A DNA stretch of 64,000 bases. Source: Datnioides undecimradiatus (lineage: Eukaryota; Chordata; Actinopteri; Lobotiformes; Datnioididae). Positions within the stretch are counted from its first letter, which is position 1, and each line of letters opens with the position of its first letter. Positions 12,400-24,430 of the stretch are shown here, one piece after another. Under the pieces are notes generated by a model. That model had not been told where the DNA came from. It saw only the letters and a list, made by a program, of their open reading frames with translations, and did no database searches. Where the stretch lies: assembly GCA_008933995.1 (NCBI GenBank), contig WARS01000013.1, positions 10,126,023 through 10,190,022 of the forward strand, given 5' to 3'. Made by a program: the position numbers and the translations under genes.

Positions 12400-12660
12400 T
12401 TGATGGTTCTTTCATCATTTTCAGCCACACTAGCAGCTTGTTGGTCAATTGAGTGGAAAGATTTGATGCCCCGCACTTTTGTCCAAACATCAAAATGATG
12501 AATCTTGATCACTCGGGAGGTCACCTGCCCTTCCACACCCGCCATCATGAGGTTCACATTTTTCGTTCGAAGTGAAATTTCTCAACAACAATGACTGGAT
12601 TGCCTTGAAATCTGGTACACACACATTCATCTTGCCGTGATTGTGAATTGTTGTTATTTA
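12400..12660 (+). repeat. Diverged teleost interspersed repeat
   Basis: The part from about 12,534 (GAGGTTCACATTTTT, then AGTGAAATTTCTCAACAAC, GGATTGCC and GAAATCTGGTACA) matches from memory a repeat unit found in very many percomorph genomes. The upstream 130 bases look like the end of a neighbouring unit. It is diverged and has no coding capacity. Confidence 0.55.
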
Positions 12661-12669
12661 TTAATCTAG

Positions 12670-14280
12670 TCATGCATTTAGTCATCATCTATTTCTATTT
12701 TAATACCACCCCTGCCAGCAGAACCTGGACATATATTGGTTGACTGTACAGACAACACTCAGTGGAGTACATAAATATATTAAGAAAACTCTCACTCCCA
12801 CTATGTTTCACATAATCAGTTATATGCTGCACATGCAATGAATATCGGCCATCAGACACACAGATGAGAAATATTTGCACACAGCCTCCTTACACTTCCA
12901 AAATAATCCTCTGAAAAGCACCTAAGTATAAAAGACGTATCGAGGTACAGGTTACCGTAAGACTTTAAAATGCGCCTGGGATGAAACATTATCACCATTT
13001 TACCATTAGTCCAGCTGTAATTGCACAAAGTAATTAATAATGGCATGTATCAGTTAAAGATCAGATGTTTTGGGTTGTGGGAGGGTATGCTTAATCCAAT
13101 GATGTCTTCTTTGAACAGATAGTGCAGGCTCCCAGACAGCAAGGTTATCAGACTGGCTCTCTGCTCACTGCCACTTAATGGAGATTGCAGAAGATTGTGG
13201 CTCACAAATTCACTATTACCGTTACATTCTCCTATCTTTTCTTGTCTCTGGTATTTCCACTTTTTTGGGGCGGGGGGATTCTGGCTGACTTATAGGAAAC
13301 AGCCACTGTCACCAATTATTCTTGGAACAAAAATACAAAGCGCGCTCCTGGCTCAACACAATTCAGTCAGTCAGTCACTACTTGTTTTGTGCTGCTCAAA
13401 ACAAAGATGGTCAATGAGAAGCTGGTTTGAGATGAGATTTCATCTGATTGATTTACAATGACCCTTTAAGAACAACCAATGCTAATACATGTAACGTGTA
13501 CTCTTTCTGTTAGACTGTGAATGCTCCATCCTAAAATGTATGGTTATCACATGGAGGGCAAAGTGCTCTTCATTTTAAAGTCTTTATCACTAGTCAATCA
13601 TGGCCGAATGGGTTTGGATTGACAAGGGATCACTAGTGCTCAGTCTGCAGGTACTAATGCCATTATTGTCCTGCTGGTTCCATCTCTGTCTGTCCATCCT
13701 AATCCAGTTAGACACAATGAAACAGACCCAGAGGGGAAAAGTGGAGGACCAGTCCAAAACACATAACACATAACGACAGTTGCCTTTGTCTATGTTACCA
13801 AAATATATCTTTTCTTTTTGTTATAGCGGGCACTATATGATAAAGAAAACTGATTGCACCGACGAACAAGTCATATTTTCTGCGTGGCTTGTGGCTGATT
13901 GACACAGAAATTGTATCTTTCTCAGACCCTGCACATCCTGTTACTCCTCCTTCATGCTAAATCCTGCACTCCTATCTGTTAGCTCCCCAGGGAGCTGCTT
14001 GTAACTGCACTTTGTGGCATCTGTCACATAGTGAATGAGTGATTGTGACTGCATTTGAATTACTTAACGAGTTCACCAGTTGCCTGGATAGGGTTTTGTT
14101 AGCATGTTGTACAGCTAAATACATCAAAATTAATCTTGTAGTTCTATCTTGTGACAAGGACATTGTCTCCTATATAAAAACTTGGATAAAAAGCCACTAA
14201 TAAAAAGGAAAAAAAGAAACTCTTAAAACAGTGCCAAGATTGCCTACACGCCAATTCTTCTATGTAATGTAATAAATAAT
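12670..14280. other. Intergenic stretch without recognisable genes
   Basis: Mixed single-copy-looking sequence. No exon, RNA gene or clear transposon was seen. Confidence 0.5.
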
Positions 14281-14284
14281 AAAT

Positions 14285-14334
14285 AAATTCCTGAATTTCC
14301 CTCGGGATTAATAAAGTATCTATCTATCTATGTA
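14285..14334 (+). mobile_element. 3' tail of a teleost retroposon (LINE/SINE-type) with TATC repeats
   Basis: The string GAATTTCCCTCGGGATTAAT followed by AAAGTATCTATCTATCTA is the characteristic 3' end seen on many fish non-LTR elements, whose tails end in short TATC arrays. Only the tail is evident, so this is a 5'-truncated copy. Class assignment is from memory. Confidence 0.55.
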
Positions 14335-14339
14335 TGAAA

Positions 14340-15156
14340 AAGGGGGTTGATTATTGTGAGGGAAAGAGATGGGTAGGCAGCTGTGTAGGCGACGAAGAGA
14401 GAAAGAGGGGGTGTATGATAGCAAATAAAGAAGAGAAAGAACAAAACTGGTACAAAGTTGTTTGTTTTTGCTCTTGCATATAAGGCAGGTGGTTGATTTA
14501 TGCAACCCCATAGTTTGTCATTTGAGTGCTTACTCTACTCTTTGTCATGCCAACAATGTGGCTGTGGCATGGTGGGTAATTGTAGACTAGGCTGCTTCTT
14601 AGACTGTGCACAGGTGGGGAGTGAAAGAGGACAGGTATACCTGTTAGAGGAGACTTTTATACCACATATGATTTAACTGCATGACATTAAGCGATAAAAT
14701 AGAGTGGTAATGTAATATAATAAAATGGATTAGTGATCCAAGTGATCCATGATGGGTGTCACTTGTCACAGAGATGGATACAAGTTCAGTGGTTGTTATT
14801 TGTTATTTCATCCATAGCACTTTAAAGATGTCTGATGTGCTCAAAAGATAAGTATGAAAGTTCACTCTTGTCCTTGAAAATTACAGTCTGCCAAAATTCC
14901 CAATTCAAGGTTCACTTAGAAACTTTTTCCAGTTGTTGGTTCAGCTGTCCAAACTCTACAGCTGCTGATGAAGAATTCATGATGTAGCCAAAGGCCTCAG
15001 AAAAAGATGACAATTAGGCCTTGAGTTTAGATTATTTTGTCCAAAACTATTTTCTACCAGTTCAGAAACAAATTGTCAAGCTCAAACTCAGTTCTACATT
15101 GCATTCCATGTTTCTCACAAAGATATACTGTATGTATCCTTGACACATCCTGACAA
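14340..15156. other. Intergenic stretch without recognisable genes
   Basis: Unremarkable mixed-composition DNA. No coding or repeat signal stands out. Confidence 0.5.
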
Positions 15157-15427
15157 ACAATTGTAAAGTCATCTCAAGGAAATTGAATCGAACGCAACTG
15201 GACTTGGTTATATGTCTTTGAAGATGTCTCACCTCTCATCCAAGAGGCTTCATTGGTTCATGCTCATCGGACTAGGCTGGACTAGAGCATGAACCAATGA
15301 AGCCTCTTGGATGAGAGGTGAAACGTCTTCAAAGACATATAACCAAGTCCAGTTGCGTTCGATTCAATTTCCTTGAGATAACTATGACCTGGATGAATGA
15401 GAATATCCACAGACAATTGTAAAGTCA
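15157..15427. mobile_element. Inverted-dimer retroelement-like insertion with 15-bp target duplication
   Basis: The 15-bp word ACAATTGTAAAGTCA occurs at 15,157-15,171 and again at 15,413-15,427, flanking an insertion. Inside, a left arm (about 15,171-15,265) and a right arm (about 15,285-15,379) are reverse complements over 95 bases with two mismatches, separated by a 19-nt spacer. About 33 unpaired bases (containing GACCTGGATGAATGAGAA) sit between the right arm and the right duplication. The arms contain GGATGAGAGGTGAAACGTC, which I recall as part of a widespread teleost retroelement end. A long target duplication favours target-primed retroposition over a cut-and-paste transposon. The two nearly identical arms suggest a fairly recent event. 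No ORF is carried. A Penelope-like or LINE source is possible but not shown. Confidence 0.75.
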
Positions 15428-15429
15428 GT

Positions 15430-17555
15430 TTTTTAAAAACCTGCATTGCCCTGTCCTTGTTAGTGAAAATACTGCCAGAAACTGGCTGTCTCAGCATATG
15501 AACTGGAAAACCCGAAACAGGTCAGTCACCAGCAAAGGTTCAGGTCTTATGTGGAGTTACAGTCTCCCATGCATGGGCCAACCAGCCCAAAACACTAAAC
15601 CAGAGTTTCTCTCTCCTTCGCCCTCTCCTCTCATCACTGTAACCCTCTTTCACTTTGAGATAAGCACTGTTAGTAATCTCCTGCTTTCCTTTCTCCTATT
15701 GCACCCTCTCATTTTCAGCTCCCCATTTCTACTTTTCTCTCAGTCGTTCTCTCACTTCATCCATTCTGCTCGCCTACTGAGGCCTGCACCGCTACCGCTC
15801 CACCTTTAAACACGCCAGCTTTCATTGCAGCAGCAGGGATTCCTGAGTCAGAGGCAGACATTGGCTGTGGCACTGGGTGCAGAGCGGTAAACAGTAAACA
15901 CTCAAAGCAAGGGAAGAAGGATATAGAGGGTGTGTGAATCAGGTCTTTGTCCCTAGCTATAGACAGAGGTGTAAAAGGAGGAGGCATCTGCATGGCTTTG
16001 TCCTGGCAACATGATACAGTCAGCAGAGTAAAAAAGAAAGAGGCTTCAATGCAGAAATTTAGACTGTCTAGTATGTATGTGCGGAGACCATGACGGAGGA
16101 TTTCATGACAGAAATCATTTAATTTGAAACTATCAGTGATTGTTTCTGAGGCTGTTGAAGTGAGAGCAAAAGCACAATGCAGCGAGTGAAACTGTAGACT
16201 CTGGTTTTGTGTTTATCAAGAGCACACCTCTGATCAGCTGATGTTAAAAGCCCAGGTGAAGTGCTGAGGTTTCCCTTCATGAACGCTCAACAGAGACGCC
16301 TGACAGATGAGCTTTTACACTGTAAAAAATGTTAAAGTTTAGCCAGTGATTTTGTAATTTCAATAGTTTGAATTTAAAAGATTTATGAATTGATATACAT
16401 GGACAGATCCTGATTGTTTCAGCTTGAAGAGGTTAATGTATCAGTTGCACTTGATGTTACATAATCATAAAAAGAATTAAAAAAATTAAAAGTATTCGTT
16501 TAACTCTTTTAAAAAAGATCTGAGAGCAGGTTTCAAAGGAGGTATGGAAGACAAAAATCAAAGCAACATTTTTATCTGTTAACAAAACCGTGACCATGGT
16601 GACCGGCAGTTTAGATCATATTAATCTTTCTCCAAAACTAGATTAAGACTATACTGTAATCAATATTTTAATGATGCTCAGAGCTGTAAAACGGCAACCA
16701 GCCAAAATCAGTGAGGTTTGTCAATAATACGCATGACAATTTAATTTTACAACCTGATATTATTGCAATGTAGGCCCTCTGGGGGTTAGCAATGGCAAAT
16801 TTGTAAAGATAGACAACTAATTCATCAACATGTATGTGTCCTCCACTGATACCGCTCAAGCCAGCTTCACTTCTTATAGCTCTGATCAGGGGCTCTTTGG
16901 CTTTCCAATAAATGGCACAAAGTGTACAAAAGGCACTGCTGGTTAGAGCTTCAATAGACGAAAACAACTTTCTGCACAATTATGAACCAAAAATGTTTCA
17001 GTTTAATAGAATCGAACTTTATTATACTTTTGTGTACAACAAAATATGTGCTTGTCACTTTTAGATAAGTAGTAAAGTTAAAGTAAAGTACAAAAAAAGA
17101 AATATATATAATATGTAGTGTTGCACCAACATTAAAACTGAATCAAATTTTTTCTTTTACTGACATGTTGGTGAGAATAAGCAATCATAACATTTTTTAA
17201 AAATATAATTTAATGTTTATTTCCCTTCACTGAGAAACTTAAAGCTCTGATCAAATACACATGAAGTTATTTCTTTAATAGCTGAACTCACTGCTGACTT
17301 TACTTTTACGACCCAGTTCAGCTGGATATTGTGTGCTGGACAGCTTGGCTCATTTTTAACAGTGCACTTCAACTCGTCTCAGTTAACCACACACGATCTG
17401 GAACAAATCCTCACCGTGCACACAACACTTAACACTTGACCTCCAACTCAGCGAGTAGTACCACACACTACGAGTCACAGGCTATTAGACAGGGATAAAA
17501 ATACTGAGAGGCAAAAGAGAAAAGAGAGAAAAAGCGAGGAACGAGAGAGGCACAT
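15430..17555. other. Intergenic stretch without recognisable genes
   Basis: Pyrimidine-rich around 15,600-15,790, then A/T-rich to about 17,250. A 103-codon open frame on the minus strand (16,668-16,979) has no recognisable domain or splice context. No gene is supported. Confidence 0.5.
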
Positions 17556-17559
17556 ATGT

Positions 17560-17770
17560 CTTCCCACTTAATTCCTTTCACATTCAATCAGGGCTCTCTC
17601 TCCATTATCACACTATGGTAATTATGACTGTGATTATCTGTCAAAGATTGTACCTGTCTTTGTATTCTCCATTCACACGTGCCAACTGTGTGCCCATTAC
17701 CATTTACAGATGTTCTGAATCAGATCATAAATTGGCATTAGTGCCTATAAAAGGCTGACTAGAGGAGAAG
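17560..17770. promoter_or_regulatory. Candidate conserved non-coding element with GATA site and TATA-like box
   Basis: Repeat-free sequence with an AGATAA site on the minus strand (TTATCT at 17,634-17,639), homeodomain-type words (GGTAATTATG near 17,617) and TATAAAAG at 17,746-17,753 at the right edge. It has the texture of a developmental enhancer. Conservation was not tested. Confidence 0.3.
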
Positions 17771-20030
17771 ATGAAAGCGTCTTCCACTCTTCCTTGTCCT
17801 CTCATTCGTGCTCCGTCTTTGTCAAGTGACGGCCCAACTCTATTCATAGAGCTGTGGCTTCTCTGCTCTCTGCTCTGCGACAGAAGAGTAGCAAGTTGTC
17901 AATACAAATGAACTGAGTGAGGGGGGAAAAGCAATTACAATTTCCTTTTAATCCTTAGCAGTTCCAAAAGTCAAAGATTTAGCCTGTCTTTGCTCACCTT
18001 AGCTCCTCGGCATGTGCACGTGTGTGTGTGTACGTCCTAATCAGGATATAGTGAACAGCGATCAAGCCTCTCTTTTCACTGATCAGGATAACATGTCTAA
18101 TTAATCCAATCTCTGGCTCCCGAATCTCCATTCAAACTGAAGGTTAGAGAGAGATGAACCTTTGAAAAGCTGCAATTCTTTTAAAAAGGGGGACAAAACA
18201 GGTAGAAAGTGATTCAGCTGGTGGGAGAGACGGAGGTGGTGAGTGGATGTGGGGTGCAGAAAACGGGTGGTGGTGGAGATGGTGGAGGGTAGGTCTGGAT
18301 TAGTTTCTACCTATTCCCCACCTTCAGTCTGAGGAATTAGACGGGGGGGACGGGGGAAGGAGGCTGATAGTTTTAACAGTCTGAAAGGAGCCCAGATAAG
18401 GAGCAGAGAGAGGCTGGGCGTGGAGGGGATCGAGATGGGAGGGAGAAGTTAATTACCTGAGCAGAGGGCATGGAGGGAGAGGTGATTGCAATGAGGGAGA
18501 GAGAGATAGCTCACATGGCTACCCCTCCAGAGTCTCTGATGCATACTGAAACAGACTTAAGGGGGTGGGTGGGGAGCTGGGTGGGAAGAGGGGCCTGTTT
18601 AAGTGGCATCATGGTCCTTCCAAGACCACAGACAACACTGGAATATTAAACTGGAATCAAAGGGACACACTCATCTTTAGGCCATCTCCCACAGAGTCAC
18701 AGACTTGCAGCCCTGCAGTATTAAAAAGCATGAAGGAATGTTTTACGTAGAGGTTGTTAAGGCTTGCTGTGAGGCACTAATGCAAAATAGATGCATTTAT
18801 ACACTTGAATAGAGTTGGGGGGGTTTTCAACCTAGAAATATATCAAATATTTCTGTGTTTGAACCTCTATATAAACAGCGTGATCTCTTAAAGACTGTGC
18901 CTGGAAGAACAAGAGAGTTTTACCAGACATAAAGAGGAATGCAGGCACGGGAGAGAATTAAAGGATATGAGAGGAAAAAGGAAAAGCAGAGTCCCATTAA
19001 TAGAGCGAAACTTCAGAGCCAAATTACTGAGGCGCCGCAGAGATAGTGATCAGAGCGTGGCCATGCACCCTGGGTCTGTTAACGCAGCACTCAGTGCATT
19101 TACATCACCATCATTACCGTCCTTATCATTAACATCATTCAAAGCTACACATGAAGACCATATAAAAGCTGTAATGGAGTACATTAGTCCACTTTGTGAG
19201 AGGTGAACTCTTGGTCGGATCCAAACTTGTCTCACAGAAAGGGGGAGTACAAGAAAGTCAGCATTTTGGAGCCACTGTTCCCTTGTTCTCCATTCAAAAG
19301 AGGAAGTGGTAGAGCCGAGGTCCTCTGTGATTGGTCCCTGCAGACCAGCCCCGCGGCTCATTCGCTGGCTGGACTGTAATTTTGTTAAGGGCATGGGTTG
19401 CTTCCTGTGCTGGCTAAACATATCTGTGTAAATGAGGTTTGAGATGCCTGAGGGGAGTGGTGTTGGAGGTGGAGGGGAGGCGGGGGTTCCCAGTTATGGA
19501 GCTAGTTGAACAGAGCACCACGGGGAGACAGAAAGGTGGGGTTGAGCAGGGAGGACAGGGACATGGAATGAGGAAGCAAGGCTAAGGTAATGGGGGTTAA
19601 ATGAAGTAGAGATAGAGGGAGAAATACAGCTCTAGCTTTGATTAACAGGCCTGGTTTGAGTTACTGTTCTAACATTTCCAGACGTCAAACAAAGTTGACC
19701 TAGTGAGCTGAGAGCTGTGTTCCCCCTGACCTCCTGGGGTCACTACCAGCCTAATGTCTCTCACAAAGCAGAACAAAAACAAACACGCTACGGTCCTCAA
19801 TGGCTAAAACTGTTCCTACTCTGACTCATACATGTCCTTAACCTCAATAAAACCTTCAATCATCGTAAGCATTTTGGTTCAACAAAACCCTCTCTCCCTC
19901 TTTAATGGAAATATGTCAAAACTTCATGCAGCACTGCACAAGGGAGTGGTATTGGAAGGCCTTTTGAAGTAATTGTTCAAACAGTTTAAGAGAGACAAAG
20001 GAAGACTCAGCTCTGCGCCGAACAGCTGTT
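17770..20030. other. Intergenic stretch, partly purine/G-rich
   Basis: Positions 18,200-18,600 and 19,440-19,620 are G/A-rich on the plus strand, with short G-runs (for example near 18,342-18,357). No exon or RNA gene was recognised. Confidence 0.5.
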
Positions 20031-20370
20031 TTATGTTTTCTAATAAAGACTCATCAGATCACATCTCCTGCTCAAAGTCTAGATGGCAGGGGCACCTCTC
20101 CCCCATGGTCCAGTCCAAATGCAATTACAGCAGAGCAGTGACAGTAAGCGGCCCAGGAGCCAGGTACCCTACACTCCTCCGTCCCCTGAGGCCAACACGC
20201 CCTTTTCTCCATCCCATCCGTCCCTCCCCGGGCTCCGCTGGGCCCCTCACAGACCCATAATTGGATTGGTCAGCAGTTAACTCCATTACAGCTGGAGCAG
20301 TCAGGCACTTGATATTTCCAAGTTGTTGGCAGTAATTTGCTCCTATTATCAGCTTTTACTGAAAATAAAA
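20030..20370. promoter_or_regulatory. Candidate conserved non-coding element
   Basis: A low-repeat block containing a C-rich middle, an inverted CCAAT word (ATTGG) near 20,260-20,270, and a TGATAA site on the minus strand (TTATCA at 20,346-20,351). The A/T-rich flanks have enhancer-like texture. This is inference only. Confidence 0.25.
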
Positions 20371-22366
20371 GCCACGACGTAAACAATCAACTAAGTAGGG
20401 TTTCAGTATGTTTGCATGTTTGTGTGAACGCTGGTGTGCAAAAAAAGGTGTTTGTTTGAGAAGCCGGTTCAATTTGAGGAGTAAAATCTAATCAGAGACC
20501 ACAGAAGTCTTACAGGACAGACTGTGTTGAAGTGGGTGTCAGAGGGGCCTGGATGGCTCTTGTTACCACAGACGTGCAGCAGTAATGGGCCTGGGAGGCA
20601 AACGGCTGGTTCACCATACTGTGGTTGGGCTGAGGAAGGAGAGGAGGATGTAGACATGGGATATTTGAATAGCGTGTCTGCCACTGTGCGTAGGAAAATG
20701 AACTCACAATGCAAATATCCTTAAAGGATGTTTCAAGGCAATTTTTCATTGGTCCTTTCAATTTGTTTGACATAGTGAAATGATTAGCTTAGGTTGGAAC
20801 AAACAAAATATAGTAAATGCAAACATTTTAATCCAGACTGTCATCTGCACAGGGAGCACTATGCTGGGTCAGCACGTGGTGTTTATGCTCATATTAAACA
20901 GGAGTTTGACTCTTAAAAGCATGAGCAGTACTGCAAAAAGCAAATGTAGCATATACACAAATTATTACTAATATCACTGAATTTACTGGAAAATATAAAT
21001 GCATGGATTAATAAATATGAAAAAGGGCTTTCAAAATATAAAAAGTTATATGAAAATGGAAAACATTGGCCTTTGAAAAAGTTAAAAATGAAAATATTTA
21101 CAGTACTTATAAAAGCATTAACAACCTTTTGAAATGTGTTCATTTGTACTGTCCTATAATATTGAATCTGTTCGGTCATTGACTACATTTATCAATAGAA
21201 AAAAGGCCCGGTATCAAACACATATAATCTGTCACTAATTTATTGTGTGTGAATCTCGTCAGGCCACCATGGAATCCTTCATTAAAAATGGTAAAGAGGC
21301 TTAGGCCAGCACAAACAACATTAAATAGGACAAAGTAATGGAAAAAGATGGGAATGATGGATGGATACAGAGAAACAGAGAAAATCCCACATAATGTAGT
21401 TGCATCTGAGCAAGCAGCCATGAACAGTGTTTAACATATTTGACTGTTTACACTAATGTGAAACTGGATCTTTTGTTGGGTTCATTGTGTGTGTATAGTA
21501 ATAATTTGGCCTTACGCTTCAATCAGGAACAAGAGGAACATAAAACTGAGAGCAGAGGCAGCTCCAGGTCTCTACAGGAAGCAATAATCTAACTGGCGAT
21601 AACAATCTGAGTGAAGGAAAGAGGGCGGTGGGTGGATGGGGGATGAGGGAAGCTGACAGTAGAAGGGTTTTTTTTCCAGTATTATCCAGCTCTACTTCAG
21701 GCAGGTTATTTCTCCAGTTTAACCTGAAGAAATACCTGTCCAACTTCTTGCTGAGCTAGATTGAATGAACCCGTGCTGGGAACGAGAGGCCGATTTTTTT
21801 TCCCTGAAACACCCTGACAGCCCATCTGCAGAAGAATGGGAATATCTCGCTATGTGTAGTGACAATGGTACCCAAACCCAATCCATCAGATGGAGGAAGA
21901 AAATTGCCAAGAAGAAGAAAATAAAAGGAAACGCCTGGACTCTTGTTCTCATGTTAAATCAACCTTTTCTCTCCAGTTTGTCTCCCTCCCTTTTTTCGTC
22001 TGCTCAACATGTGCAGAGAGAAAAGAGGAGAACTGTTTCCTGACATTCATTCTTCAGACACAGAGTGAAGAGAAATTTGAAAGAGGAAGAGCAGGCAGGT
22101 TGTAGTGTGGAGGCGGAAAGACTAGTTGAAGGAGAGAAAGGGGGAAAGATGAGAGGGAAGGGGGTTGTGTCTGGGTGTCTGTCTCTGAGGAGGACCTCTC
22201 CACCTGTCCGAGCCCACATTACTGCACATTCCAGGGATCCCACAGACAAAGCGTGGTGAGAGGGCCAGGAACTGACCTTGGCTCTGCCTGTCAACAGCAG
22301 ATCTCTCTGATAGAAATTGCAAGGGACCCATACGCACATGCACATGGTACAAGAAGTCACAAGGAT

Positions 22367-22370
<4 letters not shown>
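20370..22370. other. Intergenic stretch without recognisable genes
   Basis: A/T-rich from 20,750 to 21,200. A minus-strand frame of 164 codons ending at 22,004 is mostly a translated CA microsatellite. Nothing else was seen. Confidence 0.5.

Positions 22371-22371
<1 letters not shown>

Positions 22372-22400
<29 letters not shown>
22372..22400. repeat. (CA)n microsatellite
   Basis: About 14 CA units, separated from a second tract by 14 bases. Confidence 0.95.
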
Positions 22401-22413
22401 TTACCGGGCTTGT

Positions 22414-22414
<1 letters not shown>

Positions 22415-22453
<39 letters not shown>
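22415..22453. repeat. (CA)n microsatellite
   Basis: About 19 CA units. With the preceding tract it forms an interrupted compound repeat. Confidence 0.95.
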
Positions 22454-22454
<1 letters not shown>

Positions 22455-22635
22455 AATAAAGGCACAAAAGATTGTTGTTGGAACCAACTTGTTGCCATGT
22501 TTTTTTGTCAAAGGACCAGCGTGAAGGTTTTAGGAGGAGCTACTGGCATAAAGTAAATATAATACATGATGCATTAAGAACATTTTCTGACAGTTTCTGC
22601 TGAATGTCTTCCCCCTGCTGAATGTCTGAATAGAA

Positions 22636-22716
22636 AATATGAAGCTACAGACAGCAGCTGTTTAGCTTATCTTTACATAAGTGCTGACAACAAGGGGATA
22701 CAGCAGCTCTGTACAA
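22636..22716 (+). repeat. Fragment of common teleost interspersed repeat
   Basis: AATATGAAGCTACAGACAGC followed by AGCTGTTTAGCTTA and an ACATAAGTGCTG-like piece matches from memory the interior of the same percomorph repeat seen as the fold-back copy near 1.5 kb. It is a short fragment. Confidence 0.55.
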
Positions 22717-22737
22717 ATATATATATATATATATATA
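22717..22737. repeat. (AT)n microsatellite
   Basis: About 10 AT units directly after the teleost repeat fragment. Confidence 0.9.
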
Positions 22738-22739
22738 CC

Positions 22740-23750
22740 ATGCTAATGAGTGAGCGTTAGAGGTACTGGGCATACATTTGTTAGCTCTGGAGGGAATAAG
22801 GCTAGATGTTTCAAACTGCTTTCATTGTTCATACTAAACTAAGCTACATATTATATTTACAAAATTGAGAGTAGTGACAATCTTTTTTTTCTAATTTTCT
22901 GCAAGAAAAAGCATATTTCCCAAAATGTCAAGCTAACTAAAATATGAGTTCTGGGCAGCAGTATAATTCAATTAAATTAACTAATTTGTTTTCTCATTTG
23001 TACAGATCATCTTGATGATTGCAACATCCAGCTATAAACCAATACTGAAAACTTACAAATCATCCCTGAGGCTCAATGTGAACAAAGCTTGAATGAAAGC
23101 AAAGTTGTTGTTTATATTTATCTGAAACAATTTTGTCAGCTATGTTCAAAATACATTTGGTCAAACAAAAAAGAGATCTAAAAAAGTGTCAGATGTTTTA
23201 TAAACAAAACAAAATTAATATTTCAGCTCTAATATGTTTACAGTTATGTATGATCAGCTGGTAAATCCACAGGTGAATATCAACAGTAATCATAGTTATG
23301 GATGGTCATTTCACACAGTACAGTATATTCAAATCAAAGGGGCAGGAAACTAAAACCACAGCAGGCTGCAACTCCACATAGATGGAGAATATCCTGAGGC
23401 TGTCTATCATATTGCTGTCTGTCCACCTCAGTTTCATACCAGTAAGAGCGCCGAACAGTGTAGCATTTCAGCTGTTAACAGAGTGGAGGAATAGCATTGA
23501 GAGGTGGGGCTGGGAGTGTGGAGGGTGCAGCAACTTATGAATGGACTTCATTCTCCCTGTGAGGACTTCAAACAGGCCCGCATCAATCAGCCAGGTGGAG
23601 CACCAGTGGCTGAGCCATGCCCGCCGGCTGTCAGCCCAGAGGTTTCAGATGCACCAAGCATGCCCTCTCACACGACAGACTGACTGACACACTGACCGGG
23701 AGTGAGCCAGTTGGACTGCAGTTACACACAAACACACAAGCAGAGGCTCA
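22740..23750. other. Intergenic stretch without recognisable genes
   Basis: A/T-rich single-copy-looking DNA followed by a mixed stretch. No gene signal was seen. Confidence 0.5.
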
Positions 23751-23756
23751 AACAGA

Positions 23757-23758
23757 CA

Positions 23759-23801
<43 letters not shown>
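23757..23801. repeat. (CA)n microsatellite
   Basis: About 20 CA units with one CATA interruption near the start. Confidence 0.95.
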
Positions 23802-23803
<2 letters not shown>

Positions 23804-24103
23804 CCACCCAAAACCTCAGATCCCCCGGGACCCAGCCACCAGCTCAGAAGTGCCAAGAATGGCTCAATGTCAAATCTCACCTCTATCTCTTGTATGTTTT
23901 TTCCAACCTAAGCACCAGACAAAAAAGGACATGGGAGAGGACACGCTTATGGCAGATACAATATGGCGGCTTCATGTCTCAGCCCACAGTGTAAACCATG
24001 AAGTGTAGAATCAACCAGTATTTACCTAATTACTTGGGACACTATGACTCTGTTCATATGGGGAGAAATATAATAAAGTTAAATACACACATTAACACAA
24101 TAA

Positions 24104-24430
24104 CGTTAAAGGATGGGTTCATTTTTTCTTCAAATCCACATGTCCATTGAAAGTGTTATAGGTTGCTGTTTTTGTTCCTGCTGTCCATGTTGGCTGCAAA
24201 GAAAATTCCTCCTAAAGCAACTTCAAAGTATGTGAAGAAGAAAGCAATCCACAGTCCTTGTTCTGTGCAAAAATACACTTTGCTTTACTGCTGGGGTGCA
24301 GCAGAGGAAGTGACACAAAGCTCGAAGCCTTAAACTCGTCTCAGATGAATTTTGAAAGTCTGAAGTTTGAAAGGCCTACTGTGATCTTTGTATCCCTTCA
24401 CTTACACTAAAATCTCCTTCAGAAGGGATT
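24104..24430 (+). repeat. Diverged teleost interspersed repeat
   Basis: It starts with TTAAAGGATGGGTTCATTTTT and includes AATCCACAGTCCTTGTTCTG followed by GCAAAAATAC. These blocks match, from memory, a short non-coding repeat common in percomorph fishes. It lacks an ORF, and its boundaries are approximate. Confidence 0.55.

Noticed and set aside
19050..19421. 123-codon minus-strand frame
   Set aside because: No domain recognised and no supporting context.
22004..22498. 164-codon minus-strand frame
   Set aside because: Its core is a translated (CA)n tract giving CVCVCV runs. It has no recognisable domain or splice context.
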